A stretch of DNA of 47,325 bases from Roseomonas sp. GC11 (GCF_024437745.1 NZ_JANFNY010000035.1:1-47325); one strand, 5' to 3'. Numbered from the stretch's first letter, positions 10,284 to 19,601 are shown. A program made the numbers and translations. The notes: generated by a model not told the origin, from the letters alone.

Positions 10284-12148
10284 GCCAGCAGCGGCGCCCG
10301 CTCGGTCGCCGCGCGCTGGAAGGCGGCGGCGGCATCCTCGTCGAACAGCTCGGCCAGCTTCTTCATCATGGTGCCGCCCAGCTCCTCGGCATCCACGATG
10401 GTCACGGCGCGGCGGTAATAGCGCGTGACGTCGTGGCCGATGCCGATGGCGATCAGCTCCACCGCCTGGCGCCCCTCGATATCGCCGATCACCTTGCGCA
10501 GGTGGCGCTCCAGGTAGTTGCCGGGGTTGACGGAGAGCGTGCTGTCATCGACCGGCGCGCCATCGGAGATGACCATCAGGATGCGCCGCCGCTCCGGCCG
10601 CGTCAGCAGCCGGCGATAGGCCCATTCCAGCGCCTCGCCGTCGATGTTTTCCTTCAGCAGGCCCTCGCGCAGCATCAGGCCGAGATTCTTGCGCGCGCGG
10701 CGCCAGGGCGCGTCCGCCGGCTTGTAGATGACATGGCGCAGGTCGTTCAGCCGGCCGGGATTGCGCGGCTTGCCCTCCTGCACCCAGCGCTCGCGGCTCT
10801 GCCCGCCCTTCCAGGCGCGGGTGGTGAAGCCCAGGATCTCCACCTTCACCGAGCAGCGCTCCAGCGTGCGCGCCAGGATGTCGCTGCACATCGCCGCCAC
10901 CGAGATGGGGCGGCCGCGCATCGAGCCGGAATTGTCGATCAGCAGGGTGACGACGGTGTCGCGGAAATCCGCCTCGCGCTCGCGCTTGTAGGAGAGCGAG
11001 AGCAGCGGGTTGGCGACGATGCGGGCGAGGCGGGCGGCATCCAGCATGCCCTCCTCCAGGTCGAACTCCCAGGCGCGCTGCTGCTGCGCCAGCAGGCGGC
11101 GCTGCAGCCGGTTGGCCAGCTTGGAGACGACGCCCTGGAGGTGGGAGAGCTGCTGGTCGAGCTGCTGGCGCAGCCGCGCCAGTTCCTCGGCATCGCAGAG
11201 ATCCTCGGCCAGCACCTCCTCGTCGAAGGATTTGGTGAAGGGGCGGTAGGTGCTGGCATCGTCCGGCGGCGGCGTCTCGCGGCGCTGCTGCGGGCCGCCC
11301 GGGCGGTCCTCGCCCTCGGCGGCGACGCCCTCTTCCTCCTGGGTCTCGCCCTCTTCCTCGGCGCCCTCGCCCTGCATGGATTCGGGCTGGGCGCCCAGCG
11401 TCGGGTCGCTCTCCTGGCTCTGCGCCTCGCCCTCGGAGGAATTGTCCTGCTGGCTCGTCGTCTCCGAGCCTTCCTCGCCCTGCTCGTCCTCCTCCGCCTC
11501 GGCCTCCACCTCGGCCTCGGCGAGGTCGAGCGCGGTCAGCAGCTTGCGGGCGGCGCGGGCGAAGCGCTCCTGGTCCTCGCTGGACTGGGCCATCTCGTCC
11601 AGCGCGGCCTCGGCCTTCTCGCCCAGCGTGTCGCGCCAGAGGTCGAGCACGCGCTGCGCCGCGGCCGGGGCGGGCTGGCCGGAGAGGCGCTCGCGCGCCA
11701 GCAGGGAGAGCGCGGCCGGCAGCGGAAGCTGGTCCTTCCGCGTCATCCGGTCATAGCCCTCGGCCTCGCAGGTCTCGGCCAGCTTGGCGGTCAGGTTGGC
11801 GGCGACGCCGGGCATCAGCCGGCTGCCCACCACCTCCACCCGGGCCTGCTCCAGCGCGTCGAACACCTCCTTCGCCTCGCGGCGGGCGGGGGTGCGGGCG
11901 GCATGGGCGGCCTCGTCATGGTGGCGCAGCCGCAGGGCGATGGCATCCGCCGCCCCGCGCAGCCGCGCCATCTCCGCCGGCGGCAGGGCGCGCGTCGGCA
12001 GGGGCAGGCGGGCGCGCTTGCCGGCGAGGCCGGACGGGCCGGGCTGGAAGGCCACCTGCACCTCGGTGTTGCGCGCGATGGCGCGCAGCGTGCCGGCGGT
12101 GGCCCGCTTGAATTCTTCCTGACGGGTCAGGTCCTTGCTGCCGCTCAT
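10280..12148 (-). CDS. cobT: Cobaltochelatase subunit CobT
   Basis: A 622-residue subunit of the ATP-dependent aerobic cobaltochelatase CobNST, which inserts cobalt into hydrogenobyrinic acid a,c-diamide for cobalamin. The N-terminal half is helical. Residues about 210-300 form a very acidic Glu/Asp/Gln/Ser-rich linker typical of CobT. The C-terminal von Willebrand A domain has the MIDAS motif DNSGSMRG near residue 404 and ends with [19 protein letters not shown] lies about 8 bases before the ATG. The partner ATPase gene cobS often lies directly upstream of cobT in alphaproteobacteria. Here the upstream side is a homopolymer block followed by an unrelated gene, so either the organisation differs or the sequence is misjoined. 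Confidence 0.93.
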   Translation of the reverse strand: MSGSKDLTRQEEFKRATAGTLRAIARNTEVQVAFQPGPSGLAGKRARLPLPTRALPPAEMARLRGAADAIALRLRHHDEAAHAARTPARREAKEVFDALEQARVEVVGSRLMPGVAANLTAKLAETCEAEGYDRMTRKDQLPLPAALSLLARERLSGQPAPAAAQRVLDLWRDTLGEKAEAALDEMAQSSEDQERFARAARKLLTALDLAEAEVEAEAEEDEQGEEGSETTSQQDNSSEGEAQSQESDPTLGAQPESMQGEGAEEEGETQEEEGVAAEGEDRPGGPQQRRETPPPDDASTYRPFTKSFDEEVLAEDLCDAEELARLRQQLDQQLSHLQGVVSKLANRLQRRLLAQQQRAWEFDLEEGMLDAARLARIVANPLLSLSYKREREADFRDTVVTLLIDNSGSMRGRPISVAAMCSDILARTLERCSVKVEILGFTTRAWKGGQSRERWVQEGKPRNPGRLNDLRHVIYKPADAPWRRARKNLGLMLREGLLKENIDGEALEWAYRRLLTRPERRRILMVISDGAPVDDSTLSVNPGNYLERHLRKVIGDIEGRQAVELIAIGIGHDVTRYYRRAVTIVDAEELGGTMMKKLAELFDEDAAAAFQRAATERAPLLA

Positions 12149-12175
12149 CTTGCTCGCCTCGATGGTTCAGGATCG

Positions 12176-12235
12176 GGGGGGGCGCCCCCCCCCCCCCCCC
12201 CGGGGGGGGGGGGGGGGCCCCCCCCCCCCCCGCCC
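12176..12235. other. G/C homopolymer block, likely assembly artefact
   Basis: The sequence holds a short G run, then 17 C (12185-12201), 16 G (12202-12217) and 14 C (12218-12231). Beyond it, 12232-12285 resembles the GC-rich intergenic repeats at 9.2 kb (GCCACC/GGTGGC and CTGGGGGACCCCG-like pieces). Such successive pure runs are unlikely to be native. They probably mark a collapsed or misread hairpin, or a scaffold join. Confidence 0.75.
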
Positions 12236-12285
12236 CACCGCCGGGGTGGCAGGGCCGCCCCCATTTTCCCTGGGGGACCCCGCCT

Positions 12286-13869
12286 TCAGGGCGTGCGGCG
12301 CACGCTCATGGCCAGGGTCATCTCGTCCGTCCGCGCCTCATAGGAGAGGCCGCGCTTCATCGCCCAGGTATTCACCTGGAAATAGAGGGGAATCAGCGCC
12401 GTCTGGTCGCGCAGGGCGGCGCGGGTGGCCTGCTGCGTCAGCGCCTCGCGCTCGGCATTGCCCATGGTCTGCCGGGCCTTCTGGATCAGCCCGTCGATAT
12501 CCGTGTTGCTGAAGCGGCCACGGTTGGCGGTGCCGAGGCCGAGCGTCGGATTCCAGCTGTGGATCTGCGTCTCCAGCATCCCCAGCACCTCGGGGTTGGG
12601 CGAGAAGCCGGCGAGGTTCACCGAGTATTTCAGCTGTGCCGCCTCGGCCAGCCAGACGCCGCGCGGGCGCGTCTCCACCGTGGCGGCAAGGCCAAGGCGC
12701 GTCCACATCTGGGCGATGGCCTGCACCACCTGCTCGTCATTGACGAAGCGGTCATTCGGCCCGTTCACCTGCACGGCGAAGCCCTGCGGATAGCCGGCCT
12801 CGGCCAGCAGCCGCTTCGCGCCGTCGAGGTCATAGGGCTGCGGCTTCAGGTCCGGGGAAGTGCCGAAATATCCCTCCGGCCCCAGATCGCCCGCCGGCGT
12901 GCCCTGGCCCTGCAGGATGCGCTCCACCAGCGCCGGGCGGTTGATCGCCATGGAGAGGGCGCGCCGCACCCGCGCATCGCGCAGCGGGTTGGCGATCGGC
13001 CCGCCATCGCGCGCATGGACATGCGGGCTGTTCTCCCGGTCGCTGTCCAGCGTCAGGAACATCAGGCGGTTGGAGGGGCTTTCCGCCACGCTGAAGCGGG
13101 CATGGGTGGCGAATTTGCGGAACTGCTCGGGCGGGATGATCTCGATCAGGTCCACATCCCCCGCCTCCAGCGCCGCGGTGCGGGCGCCGGCATTGGCCAT
13201 GGGGCGGAACTCGACACGGGCGAAATCGGGCTTCGGGCCGTGGAAGCCCTCATGGCGCTCCATCACCACCGGGCTGCCCGGCTGCCAGGAGATGTGGCGG
13301 TAAGGCCCGGTGCCGATCATCGCCTTGCCGGAATTGTAATCGGCCGTGGCGGCCCCCTCGCCATGCCGCTTCGAGACGATCATGACGAGGGAGAGGTAAT
13401 TGGGCAGCAGCGGCGTCGGCACGCTGGTGCGGATGCGCAGCGTCGTCGCGTCCACCGCCTCCACCGCCGTGATCGGCCGGGTATAGACGCGGAAGGAGGA
13501 GGGCGAGTTCGGCACATCCCCGGCGCGGGCGAGGGTGAAGGCCACATCCTCCGCCGTCACCGGGCTGCCATCGTGGAAGCGCGCCTGCGGGTCCAGGGTG
13601 AATTCCCAGGTCAGGTCATCCACGGCGCGCCAGGCGGTGGCGATGGCCGGGCGCAGCACCTGCCGGTGGTCCTGCTGCACCAGCGGCTGGAAGACGTGGC
13701 GGCTGAAGGCGATGTTGGTGATGAGGCTGGCGAAATGCGGGTCCAGGCTGGTGGGGCCGGATTCCATGCCGATCCGCAGCGTCTCCTGCGCCGCCGCCCC
13801 GCCGGGCTGGGCGAGGAGCGGAACGGCGGCACAGGCCGCCGCGAGCAGGGCAGAGCGCAGGCTGGGCAT
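12286..13869 (-). CDS. ABC transporter solute-binding protein, family 5 (peptide/nickel type)
   Basis: A 527-residue periplasmic binding protein with a Sec signal peptide (MPSLRSALLAAACAAVPLL, cleavage near AAAQ). The family 5 motifs are LRIGMESGPTSLDPHF at the mature N-terminus, a WEFTLDPQARFHDGSPVTAEDVAFTL segment (residues about 90-120), and RVRRALSMAINRPALV. The family feeds peptide, nickel, opine or heme ABC transporters; the ligand is not evident. No permease genes are adjacent, so it is an orphan here. The frame is open to 13986, but the ATG at 13869 begins the signal peptide and has GGGAGA upstream. It is divergent from the nucleoside hydrolase. Confidence 0.88.
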   Translation of the reverse strand: MPSLRSALLAAACAAVPLLAQPGGAAAQETLRIGMESGPTSLDPHFASLITNIAFSRHVFQPLVQQDHRQVLRPAIATAWRAVDDLTWEFTLDPQARFHDGSPVTAEDVAFTLARAGDVPNSPSSFRVYTRPITAVEAVDATTLRIRTSVPTPLLPNYLSLVMIVSKRHGEGAATADYNSGKAMIGTGPYRHISWQPGSPVVMERHEGFHGPKPDFARVEFRPMANAGARTAALEAGDVDLIEIIPPEQFRKFATHARFSVAESPSNRLMFLTLDSDRENSPHVHARDGGPIANPLRDARVRRALSMAINRPALVERILQGQGTPAGDLGPEGYFGTSPDLKPQPYDLDGAKRLLAEAGYPQGFAVQVNGPNDRFVNDEQVVQAIAQMWTRLGLAATVETRPRGVWLAEAAQLKYSVNLAGFSPNPEVLGMLETQIHSWNPTLGLGTANRGRFSNTDIDGLIQKARQTMGNAEREALTQQATRAALRDQTALIPLYFQVNTWAMKRGLSYEARTDEMTLAMSVRRTP

Positions 13870-13997
13870 CAGGGAAGATCTCTCCCGCTGGGGGGTGTTG
13901 GGTGCTGCGGCGCAAACTGGCATGGTGCCCGGCCCGCCGCAACGCGCAGGCCCCACGGAAACCACCGCAAAGCCCCCGCGAATCAACAGGAAGCCGC

Positions 13998-14933
13998 ATG
14001 CCCGCCACCCCGCGCCCCGTTCTGCTCGACTGCGACCCCGGCACGGATGATGCCGTGGCGCTCTGGCTGGCCCTCGCCGCGCCAGGGATCGATCTGCAAC
14101 TGGTGACGGTGGCGGGCGGCAATGTCGGGCTGGAGCGCACCCTGCCCAATGCCCGCGCCGTGCTGGGGCTGGCCGGGGCGGGCGTGCCGGTGGTGGCGGG
14201 GGCGGACCGCCCGCTGGTCGGCCGCTTCCGCTCCGAGACGCGGGTGCATGGGATGGACGGGCTGGGCGGCGTCACGCTGCCCGAGGGGCCGCCCGCCACG
14301 CCGGGCCTCGCGGCGGATGCCATCCGCGCCCGGCTGCGCGCGGCGGCGGCGGAGAGTGTCACCCTGGTCGGCCTCGGCCCCGCCACCAACCTGGCCCTGG
14401 CCCTGGCGGCCGAGCCCGATCTGGCCGGGCGCGTGGCCGAGATCGTGCTGATGACCGGCGCGGTGGGGGAGGGCAACTGGAGCTCCGCCGCCGAGTTCAA
14501 CGCCGCCATGGACCCGGAGGCGCTGGCCATCCTGCTCGCCTGCGGCCGGCCGGTGACGCTGGCCACGCTGGACCTGACGGCGCAGGCGCTGGTGACGCCG
14601 GCGCGCGTCGCGGCGCTGCGGGCGGTGTCGGGGGGCGGGCGCTGCCTCGCCGCGGCGGTGGAGATCCTGGCGGCCATCCCACCCTCCCGCCGCTTCGAGC
14701 ATCGTGGCGTGCCGCTGCACGACCCCTGCGCGGTGATGTGGCTGGTGGCGCCGGAGCTCTTCACCCACCGCGCCGTGACGGCGAGCGTGGTGCTGGATGG
14801 CGCCGACCGTGGCCGCACCCGCATCGACCGCTGGGGCCGCGATGGCGCCCCCGCCAATGCCCGGCTGCTGGAGGGGCTCGATGCGGAAGGCTTCTTCGCG
14901 GCCCTGGGGATGATGTTGAAGGAATTGAAATAA
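13998..14933 (+). CDS. Inosine/uridine-preferring nucleoside hydrolase
   Basis: A 311-residue IUNH-family enzyme that splits N-ribosidic bonds of nucleosides to give a free base and ribose. The calcium and ribose site DCDPGTDDA is at residues 11-19. Further family blocks are GPATNLALAL, the mid-protein VLMTGAVGEGN and AEFNAAMDPEA, and a late metal-binding Asp in PLHDPCAVMW. AGGAAG lies 6 bases before the ATG at 13998. It diverges from a family 5 binding protein across 128 bases that must hold both promoters. The pairing suggests salvage or import of nucleosides, but the binding protein family is not typical for nucleosides, so this link is weak. Confidence 0.92.
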   Translation: MPATPRPVLLDCDPGTDDAVALWLALAAPGIDLQLVTVAGGNVGLERTLPNARAVLGLAGAGVPVVAGADRPLVGRFRSETRVHGMDGLGGVTLPEGPPATPGLAADAIRARLRAAAAESVTLVGLGPATNLALALAAEPDLAGRVAEIVLMTGAVGEGNWSSAAEFNAAMDPEALAILLACGRPVTLATLDLTAQALVTPARVAALRAVSGGGRCLAAAVEILAAIPPSRRFEHRGVPLHDPCAVMWLVAPELFTHRAVTASVVLDGADRGRTRIDRWGRDGAPANARLLEGLDAEGFFAALGMMLKELK

Positions 14934-14945
14934 ACAGAAAGAAAG

Positions 14946-15112
14946 GTTCTTTTTTGAAAAAAAGAACCAAAAAACTTTTGTCAGTTCAGCGTCCCGCTGT
15001 GCCGGGAAACGGCGGCAGCCTGAAAAAAAAGCGTCCCGCTGTGCCGGGAGACGGCGGCAGCCTGAAAAAAGCGTCCCACTATGCCGGGAGACGGCGGCAG
15101 CCCGAAAGAAAA
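14946..15112 (+). repeat. Type A hairpin followed by three tandem copies of a GC-rich core
   Basis: A perfect type A hairpin (14946-14955 with 14958-14967) and its tail are followed by three head-to-tail units of about 40-42 bases starting at 14989, 15031 and 15071. Each begins GCGTCCC, has GCCGGGA-ACGGCGGCAGCC in the middle, and ends in an A-rich stretch. Unit 3 differs at a few positions. The same core occurs once at 20407-20441. The array fills the gap between two converging genes and stops exactly at the kinase stop codon. Confidence 0.9.
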
Positions 15113-18043
15113 CTAAGCCGCTTCCGGATCGCCGGCGCGTCCCTGCTGGGCGGTCTGCCGGCGGACCCAGGCGCGCAGGGCGGGCAGGGTTTCTTCCAGC
15201 ACCTGCCGGGCCTGGGCCAGGGCCTCGGCCGGGTTGTTGCCCTGGGCGACATTGCGCTGGATATCCTCCAGCGCGCGGGCCAGCCGCCGCGCCCCCATGG
15301 TGCGCGCCACGCCCAGCAGGCGGTGCGTGGTGGCGCGCAGCGGCGCGATATCCAGCGCCGGGGTCAGCTGCGCGAGGCTCTCGCGCCCGCGCTCCAGCTC
15401 GGCCACGAATTCCACCAGCACGGCCTGCGCGGCGGGGCCCAGATCCGCCACCAGCGCCTCGCCCGCCACATCGTCCAGCAGCGGCAGGGCGGCGCCGGTG
15501 GAGAGCGTGGGCCCGGCCTGCACCGGATGCGCATCGGCGAATTGCCGCACCATGCGCAGCAGCGTCTCGCGGTCGATCGGCTTGGCCAGATGGCCATCCA
15601 TGCCGGCCTGGCGGCAGGCCTCCACCTGTTCCGGCATGGCCGAGGCCGTCACCGCCAGCACCGGCACCCGGCCGCGCGGCGGCGCCAGGGTGCGGATGCG
15701 GCGTGTGGCCTCCAGCCCGTCCATCACCGGCATCTGGAGGTCCATGAGCACGAGGTCGAACTGCCCCTGCTGCACGGCGGCCAGGGCGGCGGCGCCATCC
15801 TCGACGCAGGTCACATGGTGCCCCGCGCTGGTCAGCATGGCACGCGCCACGAGCCGGTTGGCCGGCACGTCATCCACCACCAGCACCTGCAGCGGCTGGG
15901 CGGAGGCCTGGGCGGCGGCGCCGGGGAGGACGGGCTTCGGCGCCGCCTCGTCCGGTTCGGGGGGGGGCAGGGTGGCGGGCGGCAGCGGCAGCTCCACCCA
16001 GAAGGTGGCGCCCCGCCCGGGCGGGCTGTCGCAGCCAATGCTGCCGCCCATCAGCTCCGCCAGCTGCGCCGCGATCGACAGGCCCAGCCCCGTGCCCGTC
16101 GCCGCCTCCGCATTGCTGGCGCCGGGCGTGGCAAGCTGGACGAAATCGCGGAACAGCAGGTGGCGCTGGCCGGGCGGCACGCCGGGGCCGGTATCCTCCA
16201 CCTCCAGCCGGATGCCGCCCGTGGCGGCGCGGCGGGCGCGCAGCGTCACGCGGCCCTGCGCCGGGGTGAACTTCACCGCGTTGGAGAGCAGGTTGAGCAG
16301 GAGCTGGCGCAGCCGGGTGGCATCGGCCATCACCCCGGCGGGCAGGTCCGGCGCCACCTCCAGCAGCAGGGCCTGGCTCTTGCGCTGCACCTCGGGGGCG
16401 AGCAGGGCGGTGCAGCGTTCCAGCAACGGCACCAGCGCCGCCGGGGCGGGCTGCAATTCCAGCCGCCCGGCCGCGATCTTTGAGAGATCGAGCAGCCCGT
16501 TCACCAGCTCCAGCAGGTGGCGGGCGGCCTCGTGCAGGGTGCGCAGCTGCTCGCGCTGGTCGGGCGCCACGCGCGGGTCGTTCAGCAGCACCTGGGCGAA
16601 GCCCAGCACGCCATTCAGCGGCGTGCGAAGCTCGTGGCTCATGCGCGCCAGGAACTGTGTCTTGGCCTCGCCGGCGGCGGCGGCCTCGTCGCGCGCGCGG
16701 GCCAGCTCCTCCATCGCGCGCTTCAGCTCGGTGATGTCTGTGCGGATGCCCACCGTGCCGCCGCCGGGCGTCGCGCGCTCGGTGATCAGCACCCAGCGGC
16801 CATCGGGCAGCAGGCGCTCCATCGGCGGGTTGTCGCCGCGGTGCCAGCGCCGCATCTCGGCCAGGAAGGCATCCAGGTCGTCGCCCGCCTGCGGGTACTG
16901 GCCGCGATAGAAGCCCTCCCGCATGATGTCGTCGAAATGCGAGCCGGGTTCGATGAAGGGCGCGCTGACCTTGTAGAAATCCTTGTAGCGCGCATTGCAG
17001 GCCACCAGCCGGTCATTGGCGTCCCACATGACGAAGCCGTCGGACATCGAGTCCAGCGCGTTCTCCAGCATGGCGCGCCAGCGGGCGCGCTCGGCCTCCA
17101 CACGCTCACGTTGGCGCAGCGCGAGGATCAGCGCGCCCCCCAGCGCCGCCACCAGGGCGGCGAAGGCGAGGCTGACGATGAGCGCGCGGCTGCGCTCATT
17201 CTCCCAGCTGGCCAGCGCGCTGGAGAGCTTCATGCTGGCGGAGAGGGAGAGCGCCGGGTAGAGCAGCGGGCGCACCGTCGTCAGCACGCGGTCGCTGTCG
17301 AAGCGGCTGATGGCCTCGCTCACCGCATTGGCGCCGGCTTCCTGCAGGCGCTGGCCGAGCGGCGGGGAAAGCCGGGTGCCGATGCGCGTCTCGTCATGCG
17401 GCAGGCTGGCCAGCAGCGTGCCGTCATCGCGCTCCAGCGTGATGCGCAGCCCCGCGCCCTCGCCACCCACGGCGAGCAGCGAACCGATGACCGGCACCGG
17501 CAGTTCCGCCACGGCGAGCAGGGGGCCGAGTTCCGGCATGGTGATGCGCCGGGCCATGAAGAGCGACCACTCCCCGGTGGCCGGGTTGCGGAAGGGCCCG
17601 CCGATCAGCACGGCCCCGGCGCGCGGCGCCGTCTCGACGAAGGCGCCCTCCAGCGCGAAGGGCAGCGGCCGGCGGCGTGAGACGGCGAGGCCGGTGGCCA
17701 CCGGCATGCCGTCCGCGCCGATCAGCAGCACGTCGCGGAAGGTGAAGTTCTGGTTGTTCAGCTCGCGCAGCACGCGGTTGACCGCGCCATTGTCGAGCGT
17801 GCCGCCGGAGGCGAGCGGCGCCAGCATGGCCGGCAGCCCGGCCAGCATGGCATCGACCTGCACGAGGTTGCGGTTCAGCGAGGCCTCGACCGCGCGGGCG
17901 ATGCGGTTGACGGTGTCGGTGGCGCTGGAGAGCGCGGCCTCCCGCGCGCGGCCCACCAGCAGCGAGGTGGCGAACCACTGCCCGAGCAGCAGCGCCATCG
18001 CCGCAAGCAGGATCGCCAGGCGGATGCGTCGGAATTGCAGCAT
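15113..18043 (-). CDS. Hybrid sensor histidine kinase: sensor-PAS-HisKA-HATPase-REC-Hpt
   Basis: A 976-residue membrane-bound phosphorelay kinase. Membrane helices at about residues 8-31 and 286-310 enclose a Cache-like extracytoplasmic sensor. A PAS domain follows (about 320-440; SMSDGFVMWDANDRLVACN). The HisKA domain carries His near 466 (SHELRTPLNG). The ATPase domain has NLLSNAVKF, DTGPGVPPG and GTGLGLSIA. A receiver follows (about 720-840; VLVVDDVPANR, Asp near 767 in LMDLQMPVMDG, Lys in LAKPI). The C-terminal Hpt domain has His near 906 in THRLLGVA. This is a complete BarA-like three-step relay, but the final response regulator is not in the window. Its ATG lies one base after the stop of the DctP-like gene, so they are translationally coupled and the binding protein may act as ligand sensor. 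Confidence 0.93.
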   Translation of the reverse strand: MLQFRRIRLAILLAAMALLLGQWFATSLLVGRAREAALSSATDTVNRIARAVEASLNRNLVQVDAMLAGLPAMLAPLASGGTLDNGAVNRVLRELNNQNFTFRDVLLIGADGMPVATGLAVSRRRPLPFALEGAFVETAPRAGAVLIGGPFRNPATGEWSLFMARRITMPELGPLLAVAELPVPVIGSLLAVGGEGAGLRITLERDDGTLLASLPHDETRIGTRLSPPLGQRLQEAGANAVSEAISRFDSDRVLTTVRPLLYPALSLSASMKLSSALASWENERSRALIVSLAFAALVAALGGALILALRQRERVEAERARWRAMLENALDSMSDGFVMWDANDRLVACNARYKDFYKVSAPFIEPGSHFDDIMREGFYRGQYPQAGDDLDAFLAEMRRWHRGDNPPMERLLPDGRWVLITERATPGGGTVGIRTDITELKRAMEELARARDEAAAAGEAKTQFLARMSHELRTPLNGVLGFAQVLLNDPRVAPDQREQLRTLHEAARHLLELVNGLLDLSKIAAGRLELQPAPAALVPLLERCTALLAPEVQRKSQALLLEVAPDLPAGVMADATRLRQLLLNLLSNAVKFTPAQGRVTLRARRAATGGIRLEVEDTGPGVPPGQRHLLFRDFVQLATPGASNAEAATGTGLGLSIAAQLAELMGGSIGCDSPPGRGATFWVELPLPPATLPPPEPDEAAPKPVLPGAAAQASAQPLQVLVVDDVPANRLVARAMLTSAGHHVTCVEDGAAALAAVQQGQFDLVLMDLQMPVMDGLEATRRIRTLAPPRGRVPVLAVTASAMPEQVEACRQAGMDGHLAKPIDRETLLRMVRQFADAHPVQAGPTLSTGAALPLLDDVAGEALVADLGPAAQAVLVEFVAELERGRESLAQLTPALDIAPLRATTHRLLGVARTMGARRLARALEDIQRNVAQGNNPAEALAQARQVLEETLPALRAWVRRQTAQQGRAGDPEAA

Positions 18044-18044
18044 G

Positions 18045-19148
18045 TCAGTCGCCGCGCGCCGTGATGCCGAGGCTGGGCGCGAGATAGGTGTTCCAGGCCC
18101 GGGCGCAGTCGGCGCCGCAGCGGTCCACCCAGCGCGGCAGCACGGTGCTGGTGAGCAGCGAGCGGCGGCGCTCATTGTCGGCCGCCGTCACCGGCACCAC
18201 GGTCATGCGGCCGCGCCGGCCGGCGGTGCAGCTGGCGCGGCCGGCGGCGCAGTCCAGCCCCTCGCCGGTCTCGCGGTCGGCGGCGTCCCAGATATCGCGC
18301 TCCAGGTCGCGCAGGCCCTCCTGGATCTTGCCGCGCATCTCGGCCGGCAGCGCCTCCCACGCCGCCTTGTTGGCGGCGAAGATGGAGACGCCCCAGGTCA
18401 GCGCCATGGCGTGGATGTGGCTCGTCACCTCATGCAGGCCGATGCTGTTGCCGGAGAGCGTGCCGGTCACCGCGCATTCCACCACGCCGGCCTGCATGGC
18501 CGGCACGATCTCGGCGAAGGGGATGACGACGGAGGTGGCGCCCAGCGCCTCGAACAGCTCCGCCTGGCCGACGGAGGAGGTGCGGATGCGCCGCCCCGCG
18601 AGGTCGGCCAGCCCGGTGAAGGGCCGCGTGCACCAGGTGACCTGCGCCGGGTAGGTATAGACCGCCAGCAGCTCGATGCCGTAGCGCTCGCGCAGGATCT
18701 CCCGCAGATGGGGGCGGTAGAGCCGCACCGTCTGGCGCAGCGTGGCGATGTCCGGGTTCAGCGCCGGCAGGTCCACCGCGTTGAACTCCGGCTCCTCGCT
18801 GGAGACGACGGCGACGAGGGCGGTGCCGAAGGGCACGACGCCGAGGCGCATCAGCGGCAGCATCTCCTCCGCCCGGAAGCCGGCGCGGTCGAAGGGGGCG
18901 ATCTCGGCGGTGACGCGGCCCTGGGTGATCTCGCTCAGCCGCTTGCGCCAGAAGGGTTCCTCATAGCGCGTGTATTGCGAGACATTGGCCAGCCCGCCCA
19001 CGATCTTGAGCTGGATCGGCTGCGGCTCCGCCGCGCGCGCGGGCTGGGCGAGGGCCGCGCCCAGGCACAGCGCCAGCAGGGTTGGCACGGCCGGAAGCGG
19101 AAGGTCGCGCAGCGGGCGGAAGCAGGCGGCAAGCCGAGACAGCATCAT
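18045..19148 (-). CDS. TRAP-type DctP-like periplasmic binding protein
   Basis: A 367-residue exported protein with a long signal peptide ending near residue 38 (CLGAALAQPARAAE). The DctP fold is recognisable in RLGVVPFGTALVAVV, DLAGRRIRTSS (usual carboxylate-binding Arg region), FAEIVPAMQAGVVECAVTG and a WE-LPAEMRGKIQEGL helix. Four Cys near the C-terminus (DC-AGRASC and RCGADC) may form disulfides. No TRAP DctQ or DctM permease lies nearby. Instead it is directly followed by the hybrid kinase gene, so I infer a sensory rather than transport role. Two adjacent ATGs (19148, 19145) follow AGGA, and either could be used. Confidence 0.85.
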   Translation of the reverse strand: MMLSRLAACFRPLRDLPLPAVPTLLALCLGAALAQPARAAEPQPIQLKIVGGLANVSQYTRYEEPFWRKRLSEITQGRVTAEIAPFDRAGFRAEEMLPLMRLGVVPFGTALVAVVSSEEPEFNAVDLPALNPDIATLRQTVRLYRPHLREILRERYGIELLAVYTYPAQVTWCTRPFTGLADLAGRRIRTSSVGQAELFEALGATSVVIPFAEIVPAMQAGVVECAVTGTLSGNSIGLHEVTSHIHAMALTWGVSIFAANKAAWEALPAEMRGKIQEGLRDLERDIWDAADRETGEGLDCAAGRASCTAGRRGRMTVVPVTAADNERRRSLLTSTVLPRWVDRCGADCARAWNTYLAPSLGITARGD

Positions 19149-19230
19149 CGCATCCTGTGGCGCAGGCGGCTGAAGGCCTGCGCCCTGTGGTCGGGAAGGG
19201 CCGGGGAGGGGCGGCGCACCAGGGCCGGCC

Positions 19231-19503
19231 TCACCCGAGCCGCACGCGCAGCCAGTCCTCCACCTCGGGGGAGAGGCCCTGCCAGCTGGGTTCCGTCACC
19301 GGCATGACCACGAGCGCGCCGGCCAGCCCGGCGCGCCGCAGGGCGCTGTGCAGGTGTTCGGTCAGGTACCGGGCCGAGACGGCACTTTCCACCAGCAGCG
19401 AGCCCGGCAGGGTCAGGTGCGATTCGGCCAGCTGCCAGACCGCGTCCTCCAGGGCCGAGGCGCCATCCGGCGTCTGATCGTGGGCAACCAGGAGCAGAGG
19501 CAT
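19231..19503 (-). CDS. Small SinR/Cas2-like protein, unknown
   Basis: A 90-residue protein starting MPLLLVAHDQTPDG and ending GLSPEVEDWLRVRLG. The order is a beta strand with a trailing Asp, a helix, a GSLLVES strand, a helix over LTEHLHSALRR, an ALVVMPV strand and a final W-GLSPEVEDWL helix. This resembles the ferredoxin-like fold of SinR proteins, relatives of Cas2. The resemblance is by eye only. There are no CRISPR repeats or cas genes in the window, so an adaptation role is unlikely. GAGAGG lies 7 bases before the ATG. It lies 82 bases upstream of the DctP/kinase operon on the same strand and may be co-transcribed. Confidence 0.6.
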   Translation of the reverse strand: MPLLLVAHDQTPDGASALEDAVWQLAESHLTLPGSLLVESAVSARYLTEHLHSALRRAGLAGALVVMPVTEPSWQGLSPEVEDWLRVRLG

Positions 19504-19601
19504 GTCACGACCTCTCGGAGGGATTTAACGTGAGTTTAAAGGGGCCATCGGTGTTGCGCCAGCAGGCTTGACGCTTTGCCCGCCACGGCCCAGCAAGAGG
19601 C

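Noticed and set aside
14989-15112. Three direct repeats considered as a small CRISPR array
   Set aside because: The units are contiguous with no unique spacers between them, and no cas genes are present. They match the core of the composite palindromic element.
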